Part shown: one piece after another, positions 22,696 through 33,200 of the stretch
How positions within the stretch are numbered: position 1 is the stretch's first letter
Layout of the letters: each line of letters starts with the position of its first letter
Assembly: GCF_949628265.1 (NCBI RefSeq)
Contig: NC_088789.1
Span: 22,499,883-22,563,882, forward strand
Origin: Cloeon dipterum
Lineage: Eukaryota > Arthropoda > Insecta > Ephemeroptera > Baetidae
DNA length: 64,000 bases
Reading direction: 5' to 3'
Made by a program: the position numbers and the translations under genes
The notes under the pieces: generated by a model
Told to the model about the DNA's origin: nothing
Seen by the model: only the letters and a program-made list of their open reading frames with translations
Databases searched by the model: none

Positions 22696-25600
22696 ATGTT
22701 TCTTAGTAGTATTCTCCGGAAACAATGTAAGTTATTAAATTTTTGGTTCAAGGTTTGTCCTTTATACTTGACCAGCAGAGCTTATAATTTATAAGATTTA
22801 TTTTTAGGGAAAATGCTAAAAATTGTGTCATCAATTAAAGAACACGCTAAACATGAGCCAAAAATTCATTTCAAAGTTCAAAGACGCTGGCTACACGAGT
22901 TAAAGTACTTGAGACGTGAGAGATTATTAATTTGTTTCTCATGATTAAATATTTACAAAGTGCAATCTTTAATATGAATTAAAATAAGCAAATATAAATT
23001 ATGGTTAAAATAAAAATTGGGTGGCTATTTATGAGTATAGTTTGAAAATATTAAGCAAATGCAGTTCTCATCTCTTTCTTTACCTTCGAAAAATCATACC
23101 ACAGGATTAACTACAAAGAATTTTGAATCGACATAGTCGTTGAAAAAATCTGACGTTCACTTTCTTATTTTATATAAGTCATGAAATTTCCAGCGAACGT
23201 ATTTTCCTATTTTCTTGTTTCAAAACAAATCCTAGCGCAGACTTTTACTCTTGCAAATAAATATTAAAATATCGTATTATCTGTAGAAAATTTGATTTGA
23301 TGTAAACATAGAAGAAGTCTGAATTTAAAAATTGCAAAATTTATCTTGTAAAAGTGAGCCATCCTATTTTTATTTATAATTAGTTTAAAAAAAGCAATTA
23401 ATTACTTTAATGAAATTATGCAGATTTTAATTTATATTAAATATGTTTCTTATTATATTTGGCCAGACAATGAATTTTATTTGTTTTATACTCTTATTGA
23501 CAGAGCAGAAGGCACTACCCAAGTAATTTGTTTTTAACGTAATTATTTTTTAAAATCATTTTTACAGTTTGGCAGCACGCCGGTCGTCGGGGGTTGGCGA
23601 GCGGGGGCGGGGGCGGGCAGCGGCGGACGTCGCGGCTCAGGGCGATGCTGCAGTCGCAGGATCTGTGCTTCCTGATGGAGGCGCACAATGGGCTGAGCGC
23701 ACGCATCGTGGAGGAGGCGGGCTTCGGCGGCGTGTGGGCCAGCGGCCTCAGCATCTCGGCACAGCTCGGCGTGCGGGACAGCAATGAGGCGTCGTGGACG
23801 CAGGTGCTCGACGTGGTCGAGTTCATGGCCGACGCCACCACGCTGCCCATTCTGCTGGACGCCGACACCGGCTACGGCAACTTCAACAACGCGCGCCGCC
23901 TTGTGCGAAAATTGGAGCAGCGCGGCGTCGCTGGCTGCTGCATCGAGGACAAGCTTTTTCCCAAGACGAACTCGCTGCTCGACGACCGCACCCAGCCCCT
24001 TGCTGACATTAAAGAGTTTGCCCTCAAAATTCAGGTCTAATATAAAATTAAATGGAAAACCTTGAATCAGAGCTTATTAGAATCACGTTCGGAAATTGTC
24101 ATTAATCTTTTTCTATACATCAGAAAAAACTATCACTTTCTATATTATTTTTTGAGGCATTATATATTGCTTGATCTTTCGGAGGGATAAACTTTTAATG
24201 AATTCTTTCAATTCAAGCATATTTTTAATTATGAAATAAGCTCACCAGGGAATTTGTTTTTAACTCGGTGAATTTCACGATTTATAGAGTTCCGAAGGAG
24301 AAAACCTCATTGGGAATCAACATGGGAAATCAATTTTAGAAGACAGTTTTCGCTCAATCAAGATTATTTTTCAGATTGTAGACTATTATGTGACGAGGAA
24401 AATCGATTGATCTACTATTTTTATTAATTGGTCTGAAAAATCAAGGATTACTCATTCTCAGTTTGAGATAAATATATAAGTGCGCACTAAATTTTATTTT
24501 CTAACAGCTATAGGTGGACAAAATCAATATTTTGTCAGTTGCCAAAAATACTTTACTTAACTCACACTCTATTTAATTTTCAATTTGTTCCGATAGTTTG
24601 TACAACATAAAATAATTGAAAATAAAATATAGAGAAGGATAAGAAAGTCTCATCAGGTTTTGGAGTTTTTTCCTCTAAAAATGGAATTTATATGTTAAAA
24701 AATTGTCTTTATTTATCTCTGGGAAAAAATAAAATGCGTTATTTTAATCGATTACATGCACAAAATTAACTCCTCAATCTTCAACAGTAATTATGTTTTT
24801 AAATAATTTATTTTTTAATACTTTAAAACTTGTAATAAATTGTTAAAAATGTCTAATTGAAAAACTTCGACCACTATAAAAATTCGCAGCCTACATCTAT
24901 AAGATGGGAGGATCCATAAAGTTTGGTTTGCGATTAATTTTCTAGTGATTAAAAAAATAATTACATGAAAAAACATAAAATGAGAGTGAGAGCCATACGC
25001 AATACTTTTTAATTTATAATCTAGCGGAAAAACTCCAAGTCAAATTTAAAAAAAAGCTTATTTTTTAAACTTTGATGGTTTAATTTCAACGAAATTCTAT
25101 AAAAAAAATCAGTTGGGCTTACTAAAAAAGCGACTGAAGTCAATTAAATTAATGAGAAAAAAATTATATTTCTTTTTAAAACTATGTTTTGATGTTCCAG
25201 GCTTGCAAGGAACACCAAACCGATCCAGATTTTTGCGTGGTGGCCCGCATGGAGGCGTTCATCGCAGGTTGGGGCTTGGAGGAAGCCCTGAAGAGGGCCG
25301 AGTATTCCGTGACTGCGGGCGCCGACGCAATTTTGGTGCATAGCAAGAAGAGCGATTCATCCGACATTGAAGCGTTCATGCGGCATTGGAACAACAAAGT
25401 ATATAAACCCCTCGACGTTCTACCATGGGTCAATTTTCACTCAAGTTTGTTTTCTAGGCGCCGGTGATAATTGTTCCGACCAAATACTACACCGTTCCGA
25501 CGGGAAAATTCAGGAAAATCGGAGTCTCCACAGTCATTTGGGCCAACCACAACATGCGAGCGTCTGCAAAGGCGATGCAGGAAACGAGCGCCAAGATTTT

Positions 25601-25800
25601 CAAGGAACAATCGCTCGCAAATGTTGAAATCGAGGTTTGTTCTCATTTATAGTGTGAGATTTAAAATCTAATTCATAAAACGCCAGGTGATTCCTGTGAA
25701 AGAAGTCTTCCGTTTGCAGCGGGAGCACGAGCTGAAGGAAGCAGAGGAAAGGTATTTGCCTTCCGAGAAGCCCGCCGACGAGCAAAACAAGAGCATTTGA
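22696..25800 (+). CDS. Phosphoenolpyruvate phosphomutase with mitochondrial-like presequence
   Basis: Five exons (22696-22726, 23568-24034, 25201-25398, 25458-25634, 25687-25800) encode 328 residues. PEP mutase (EC 5.4.2.9) converts phosphoenolpyruvate to phosphonopyruvate, forming the C-P bond that begins phosphonate biosynthesis. It belongs to the isocitrate lyase/PEP mutase superfamily. The signature [10 protein letters not shown] (137-146) is intact. Residues D81, D108, D110, E137, K143, N145 and R182 match the mussel enzyme's D58, D85, D87, E114, K120, N122 and R159 at a constant offset of 23. The K-x-N gating loop separates true mutases from lyases in the family. The extra N-terminus ([20 protein letters not shown], then Ala-Ser-Gly5) is Arg-rich and lacks acidic residues, as in a mitochondrial targeting peptide. 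Exon 1 encodes its first ten residues. Introns and splice sites show it is a host gene, not bacterial contamination. Confidence 0.92.
24035..25200 (+). other. Intron 2 (1.17 kb) of the phosphomutase gene
   Basis: AT-rich, bounded by CAG|GTCTAA and TGTTCCAG. I see no coding sequence or clear repeat in it. Confidence 0.6.
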
Positions 25801-25808
25801 AAAATTTG

Positions 25809-25814
25809 TTTATT
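25809..25814 (-). terminator. Poly(A) signal overlapping the syntaxin stop codon
   Basis: On the minus strand the gene ends CCT-TAA-TAA-ACA, so AATAAA is formed by the last two bases of the stop codon and the four that follow. Cleavage 10-30 bases later would fall inside the last codons of the plus-strand phosphomutase. A plus-strand AATAAA for the phosphomutase lies at 25923-25928, inside a syntaxin intron. Confidence 0.45.
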
Positions 25815-28286
25815 AAGGCACGAGGAACACCAAGATCAAAATAAGTGCGGTAATCACCAAGACAATCCCTATCACGCAGATGTACTTTTTCTGAAAAATC
25901 GAAAACAACGTTCAATTTACGTAATAAATCATTAACACGAATCGAAAACCTTTCTAAGCGATGACTTCTTTTTATTTGCCTCTAAGAGTTGTGTTTTCCC
26001 CTGCTCAACTACGCCCAGCGCACTTGCGACGTTCATTTCAATATTATCGACCATCTCTCCCTGAAATATAAATCAATCACATTAGAGTTGGAAATAAGGG
26101 ACGATCGGTCAATTATCTGTGCGACTGATTTACAGTTAAATGAGCTTCAATCACAAAATTCTAAGTTTTGGACCTCATTAAAATTGGTAAGCCCAAAACT
26201 GGCGTCTACAACACTTCTGAATCCGAAGCTAAAACACGTTTAAAACGAGTAAATATAATTAGATTTTTGGTAGATTCAAGAATTTTCCAAACAACCTGAT
26301 GTTTTTTAGGGTTTTTGTATTTTTTTATTTATTTAAAAGACGAAGATTAGATTTTAAAAAGATCAATTTAATTATAAAATTTATCAATTCGTCTGAAACA
26401 AAATCATTGGAAAAATAAAAAAAATAGCGTCTCAATTCCCAATTTCATCAATCACCCTTTTAAGGAGAGTTTTGAAACACATTATTACCAAAAATCGAGT
26501 TTGCTATTGTATTAGGTCGCTAGTGAGAAGGACAAACAGTTCAGATAAGTAGGTTATTTTTTTTAAAAAATTTTGTCTCGACATTTGACAATGAAATTGA
26601 AATAGATACGAATAATGCCTTGCCTGATTGTGGACGAGTAACGCAATGTCTGCAAACAAATCTCTGACTTCCTCTATACTCTTCTCCAAGGCGAGTAATT
26701 CGTCGTGCCTCATTTGAATATCGTCTAAATCTCGTTTTGCCATTAATGTCTGCGCACTGTACTGAAAACAAAATTTAGCACACACCATTTAAATACTTTC
26801 AACACTGTCGTATTAATAAAAAATTAAATTTTTAATGAAATTTATAAAATGGAATAACCAAAGCTTAAAATAAATTTCTTCCTACATTTCCCGTGAAAAT
26901 GGATGCTCCATTGTCGAGCAGTTGCTCCAGCTGAGCGTCAGTCATCGACTCTCCGCGCGATTCCATGGACGATCGCACGGTCGTCAGTTGCTTGTGCAGA
27001 ATCTGTTTCGCCTTTTCACGTTGTCTGTTCTGCTCGTTGTATAGAGATTCCAGGGTCCGTTTCAGCTGCATGCTCAGGGTGCTCTCGTGGATGGCCAAAA
27101 TCCGCGAGCTTGACGCCGTCCGCGGCTCCGGCATTTTCGACGGCAACCCTACAAAAATGGGAAAAATAATGTTTCATAGCGGCTTTTGAAATTAAATTAA
27201 AATTAGAAACCTTTGATTTGCCTGGAAATTGCCATCGCCTTGGTGCGAGCATTTTGTACAGTAATCGACGCCTCCCTCTTTGACACTAAAGTTAAAAAAA
27301 TTAAATTTGTTCAAAAGAGTCAATTTTGGGCTGAGAGCAACGGTCTATAGTGACGTAAAAAAAGCTTGAACTAAACAGATTTTAAATGGGTATAATTATT
27401 CTTAATCAACACAAAAAGACACAGATCTAATATGCGTGTAGTTATTTCTATGGTTATGTAATTGACTTCCTAAGTGAATGGCCATAATTAATATAATAAA
27501 AATATAGTTTACATCAATTTAGTTTTTTAAATAATATAATGAATTAGTAATGTAGCGAAAATGAAAAAAAACATAATATTAAAAACGGTTAATAATGATT
27601 ATTTAGTAAAACGAAATATCACTTTAACATAATATTCAACACATTATTTAAAATAAGCAAACACGATTTAAGACACAAAATAATTAAGGTACATAATTAT
27701 AGTTTTACTTGCAAAGAAATTTATGGAATAAAGAATGTAGACTATAAAAAATATAGCATTAAAATTTACAAGATGTGTAAAACAGAAAAATAAATCTCTT
27801 GATGGAATCAGACATTTTTGTAAATATTCAAATATGAAATAATGAAAAATTTCTGATTTCATCTATGATTAAATTATATTTTTGACATCTTTAAAATAAA
27901 TAAAATGGATTAAAAATTCCAAAGAAAAGTAGGTACTATTTCTTACTCTCAGACGGTGGCGATAGGGAATTCATTGTTTGGTGAATTAACGAGAGGTGCT
28001 GGACGTCTTTTTCAAATAGGCTTAAATTCTCTCTGATTGAGTTGACCTAAAATTAACGACTCCAATTTGTCTGAAAATTTTTTTACTTTCAATTTTACCT
28101 CCTCAAAGAAGTCTTTCATTGCCTGTGGTGACTGATCGATTTGGATCATAACGTCATCCTCCTTGCTCCTATTGTCCTGGCCCTTTTCATTCAAAAACAT
28201 TAACATGTTCGTCCCAAAAGAGATGGAAGTCGATTGTTTACCTCAGGAGCCATTTTTTCCTGCAGTTCCTTCAGTCTGTCCCTCAT
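25813..28286 (-). CDS. Syntaxin (Qa-SNARE), diverged tandem paralogue
   Basis: Eight exons on the minus strand: 28286-28242, 28182-28099 (acceptor may instead be 28176), 28046-27947, 27285-27211, 27148-26886, 26761-26624, 26060-25950 and 25890-25813. They encode about 297 residues. The start MRDRLKELQ is the usual syntaxin opening. The middle is the three-helix Habc region. The SNARE motif covers about 190-272 with the central-layer Gln in HNQGEMVDNIE. A C-terminal anchor (about 275-297, YICVIGIVLVITALILILVF) ends just before the stop, so the protein is tail-anchored and faces the cytosol. Syntaxins drive fusion at the plasma membrane or endosomes. The intron after the central Gln has a GC donor (CAG|GCAAGG). 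Exon lengths match the next gene. It is closest to syntaxin-1/4 types but diverged. Confidence 0.85.
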
Positions 28287-28392
28287 TTCCGATGTGCAGA
28301 AGTAAACTGCTGGTTCTGAGCAGACGGAGCGCCCACAGGACGTTTGTATTTTTATCTGGCCGTGAGTGAGCGAGCCTATTTATCAGGCAGCG

Positions 28393-28408
28393 TGACGTCA
28401 CTGAGTCA
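28393..28408. promoter_or_regulatory. Composite CRE/AP-1 element upstream of the first syntaxin
   Basis: A perfect TGACGTCA (28393-28400) is followed after one base by TGAGTCA (28402-28408), about 110 bp upstream of the syntaxin ATG (28286). These are the CREB/ATF and AP-1 consensus sites. Their promoter-proximal position supports a role in transcription of this gene, but that is inference. Confidence 0.45.
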
Positions 28409-30211
28409 TTAAACCGCCGTTGATAACACACTTGAAGCACACCACACCTATAGGGAAGGCACGAAGTATATACAACTCTAATGCACTGAAGATTGGCTCA
28501 AAATATTTTCAAATAGTTTACAGAAATTTAATTGTTATTACTTATTTTGATATTAAATTCCATATAGGCGAAGGAGGATTAAATTTCCTCCTCAGCAATG
28601 ATTGCATCAATTGACACACCAATCACACCTTTGATAATAAAGGGAGAGGTAAGAGATATTTTGAAAGTGGAAGTCGGCTACATAAATAACAAATCAAACC
28701 TTTTAACCAAAGGGAATGTCTTGCAACACTTTTGTATGTTCTAGAAAGATTAAAAGTATTTTACCGGATGTGCAAAATCACACCATTAGTTTAAGAAAAT
28801 GATTGTTCTCTGCTGCGTTTTACTGCACTCGCACAGCTCCCTGGATTACACTAAAATGGCTTATGTTCTAATAGCCTTCACTTTTACCTGGTCAATTCTG
28901 TTATGATACTTCTCACTTAATAAAATATGTTTAGTTCGTCCCACTCCAAAGAAAATTAAAATGATTAAATAAACCGCTTCCCTGTTTTTATTATCGAGCA
29001 GAACGCGCCCTTCCGGCGCGAACGTATTCAAAACCACAAAATATGTGCAGCAACAAACGCTCGAAGAAAACAAAATAATTCTGTGATATGTATTTGTTTG
29101 TTGCCTCTAAGGCCAGTATTAGACCAAAGAGTGTACAACAACATTGTAAACCTGTTGACCACGTCAAGTATGTTGTTTTCCTATTTTTGCCATTTGACAG
29201 CAACAAAATATGAACAAGACAATTTTATTTACCATCTTTAAATCCGTATTACGCAAACTATGTTTTCTTAAATTTGACCTTTTTAAGCCAAAAAGTATGT
29301 AAGACATTTTTTGTGCAAGCTATATAGCAACGATGAATAATTATTAATTTTTATGTTGTGAAAAAATAAAACCAACTAATCAAACTACAGTAAAAAATCG
29401 GATTTTGTCAAATTTATCGAAACTTTTTGTTTTTTCGCTTAAGTATGAAATCTTTTTTGATTTATGAGTTGTCATTTCTCTACTGACAATGAGTAAATAA
29501 AATACTGATTTTCAATAGGGATCGGAAGCACAGTGTTCGCTTGATTAGCATCTAGCATATATGCAAACTCTGATTTTCTCACAAATTTAAACGGCAATAA
29601 CCCAATACAATTTTAGCTCTCTCCCCCAATTTTTAAAGATTATTATAGATAAAGGCTGAGCTGATTTTTCAGAATTTTTCAAAGCAGATTGAGCTACTTA
29701 ATTATTAATCACAATACCAGGAACAAACGCTATCATTGATTTAAACTTCAAATTTCCTTGTCATTGCGTAGAGTTCGTGGAACAAAATATTACAAATTCT
29801 TCTTAATTTAAAAATGGATTATTTTTTGATTTTCCTGAAAAGCTGTTGCACAGTTAGGTTACATTGAAAAATCGTTCTAGCTACGCAATAAAGCAAGTTA
29901 AGATCCAATAAATATAATAAAATGCCCTGCTGATCCGTAATAAACCAAAATTTGAATCTAAAACATTTTAAAGTCAAGTTAAGTGAGAGTGGCAAGAAGG
30001 AAAATTAAAACTGTTTGATTAAGCACACTTACTCTTTTACTGTACATTTTCTTCATACAATACAGAAATAAAGACACCATTCACAGAAATAATTATTTAA
30101 AAAATAAATTCAGTTCATTGGAGAAGCAATCTTACAGGACTAGAGTAGGAACCATCATATTATGTTAAATAAAGTATAAAGTTGCACACGCGAAACAGTT
30201 TCACTTTCATA
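28409..30211. other. Intergenic region between the two syntaxin genes
   Basis: Mostly AT-rich. It should include the 3' end of the second syntaxin transcript. A fragment resembling the dispersed repeat lies near 29495-29610. No convincing coding exon was found; the small open frames at 28861-29206 show no family resemblance. Confidence 0.5.
29495..29610 (+). repeat. Repeat fragment shared with 36960-37050
   Basis: Both places contain CTGATTTTCAATAGGGA followed by a CTTGATTAGC or CTGATTAAC stretch, GCAAACTCT and CAYAAATTTAAACGG in the same order and spacing. A weaker match occurs near 48150-48185. The fragment appears to be a variant end of the dispersed family DR1. Confidence 0.45.
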
Positions 30212-33200
30212 TCATCTCCGCATTACGGTTTTGGGAGTCGATGTGCCCGTTACCGGTGGGGCGACAGGGACCTTTTCGGGCATCAGGGTGAAGACTAAAA
30301 TCAGGGCGACGATGATGGCGATCACAATCAGCACGATGATGATGATGATCTTTTTCTGAAAAGCCATAAAACGTGTTAATTAACTTTGTTGATTGAATTT
30401 CTTCTCATGTTGACAAATATTTTGATCGAAAGTAACATTAAAATAAATAGTTGTTATTCATTATATAAAACTACCCTTTGAAGAGATTAAAAATGATTAA
30501 AAAATGGAAATCTCGCACAGACAGACAAAAATTTAAGTTAAATTGGAACAATTTTGATACTTTTATCTAGAGATACCATCCAGAGCAGTGTGCACTGATC
30601 CATTGTAGGATGAATTGATTAATTTATGTAAAAATGGATTCTAGAATTGAGTTCCTATGCGGTGACTGGAAACGGAGAGATCGACAAAAAACGTCAACTT
30701 TTGTTCCAGTTTAACTTCCTTCAATATGCGGATTTTTTATAGAGATATTTCAAAATTTCGTTTTGAAAGGGCGGGAAAGTTGTTTGTCAAAATTGGTAGA
30801 ACATTTTCAACACTATCATGAAAATATCAAAAGTTTCCTGAATAAAACGATATTTCCAAAAAAATTGCGAACTTGTTCATTTCTTGTAATTTTGACCTGC
30901 TATTTTCATGTCTGCCTTCAAGATTTACAATGGCAACTCTTTGACAAAATTCCATCTGAAGACCCCCTGCCAAAAAGGGGTTCCATCTAATTTAGTTTAG
31001 GCCCTCTCTCTCTGTACACCTTAAAAATAGTGTATAGGATCTCGATATAAAATAAAAAATAGTGGAGAAATTAGTATCCAAAAGCCGAAGAATCAATTCA
31101 AATACCAAATTATTTTTCAAGGAGGGCCCATTCACCAACTACTGCATGAACACAAGCCACTGAACAAGAAATTCCACCATTTATTTCTAGTATAATTTAA
31201 TCAAAAACTGTCTCCAAAAATTACTTTTCTGGCTTTGCTCCTGTACACGACCGCCTTTTTGGTCTGCCTGGCTGCCTCGGAGACCGCCTCCCCCGCGTTC
31301 ATCACGTGTGTCTCGATTCGGTCTATCATATCACCCTGAAAAATAATCAGAAGGTGGCATTGAAGTGAGTAGGAAAGTCCTTCTTGTGGTTTACTGGGTC
31401 ACACAATTATTTATCACAAAAGATAACTTAAATAATGACCTGGGTTGCCACGAGCATCGCCATTTCGATAAATAGATCGCGCAGCTCGGTGATGTTTTTC
31501 TCGAGTTTGATAATCTCCTTGTGGCGAGCCTCGACATCCGCCAGCGCTTGCCGCGCTTCCTGAGTTTGCACCACGATCTGTGAATAATATATTTCACTCG
31601 TCAGACTACAATTTCACAAGCAATGGAAATTCGTCCACTTACGTCGCCTGTGAAGACTGCCACATTTCCGTTTTCAAGCATTTTCTCCAATTCATCGTCT
31701 GTTGTTTCTCTGTTGGCTGTTGAAGGACAAATGTATTTTTTAAAAGTGGTTGCAAAATCTTGTCAAGAAGTTAAATGAAATAGAATTTTAACTAGAATGA
31801 AATTATTTTAAAGTTGCAAAATATATTTTGGAATATTTTGAACTAAGCGAAAATCATTTTTTGGTTATTAAAAACGCTGATGACCTTTCCTCTCATAAAC
31901 TAATTTATAAATTGATCTAAATTTCAAACTAATATAGTGCCTTGATTCATTTTTTTATTTATTTCCAACAAATAAAAGGTTTGAAGCGATTCAAAATTTT
32001 AGAAAATAAATATTTTTAATCAATAAAAAATGTTCAAGTTTCTGGTGGTTTATATTTAACATTATTTACTTTTCCAAATGCTCAATTATTTTTAAATTTC
32101 TGATCTTAAAACTACAAGTTTAATGATTTTTTAATGATTTGCGACATGTGTAAAAGACAGCCTATTTTCTATTTTAATATTTTTTATTTTACCGATTTTC
32201 AACTGCCTCCGAATTCTTTCCTTGCAGTCCTCCCTGTACTTGAGCTGGGTTGTGTTGTAGGCGATGAGCGTGTCAGAAAAAATCCTAGACAGCGACTGGT
32301 ACTGCGTCTTCCTGATGCGAAGCGTGGCCGAGGGTCGGCCGTTCGCTTTCTCCTCTGCCCTTGCGACGCACTCCGCCAACTCTACACGCAACCAACACAC
32401 TCGGTTAGCTCAGCCCAAACGCACCTAATAATTTCAAAACCGACCTTTCAACGCCAGTCTGATTTGGTTCGAAGTCATCTTGATCGCCGCCATTCTGTCC
32501 TCCAACTCGGTCTTCGCCACTGCGGAAATTAACAAAAATTGTGTCACAACCCTCTGCTGATTGTATTTTGGCGTGTGTTTATTTATATACATACATTCGT
32601 CAGGCCTCGGTGACGAGATGATGCTGCTCTGAAGCCGGCGCATCTCCCTCGTGTGGTTTCCCGTTGTCTCGATCCATGACCGTATCATTTGTACCTTGAA
32701 TTTCAGTTTGAAGATTAACGAATGCAAGAAACAATGGAGCTATTACTGTACTTGTTTTAAAATTCAGCCATAAATTTCATACATCTTTAACAGCTGCTTA
32801 GTTGCCGTAAAGTTTTGGACAAATTGCATTGATTGAGAGATTAAATAAAAAAATTTATATGCCATTTTTTTGTCAAATTCAAATTAAAAATGTTTAATTT
32901 GCCTAATTTTATAATTTCGGAGTTTTTTTAAATGAGGTCTTTGCCAATTTAAGATGGACTTCAGAATAAACAAAGGTTTGCAGTTTTGACCGTCTGGATT
33001 TTCAGGGAATGTTTAAAAAAGATGGGAATTTCCGCTTATTTAAAGTATGGTTCAAGAGTGGTTGAGAACCAAATAATTCGTGCTTATATTTGATAGTGCT
33101 GTGACGGTTATAAAAGCTAAAAAATATCCAATTGGTTTAAATTTCTCAGCCCTATAAGTATAGTGATCATGAAATCAATTGTTGAAATTAAAAAAAAAAT

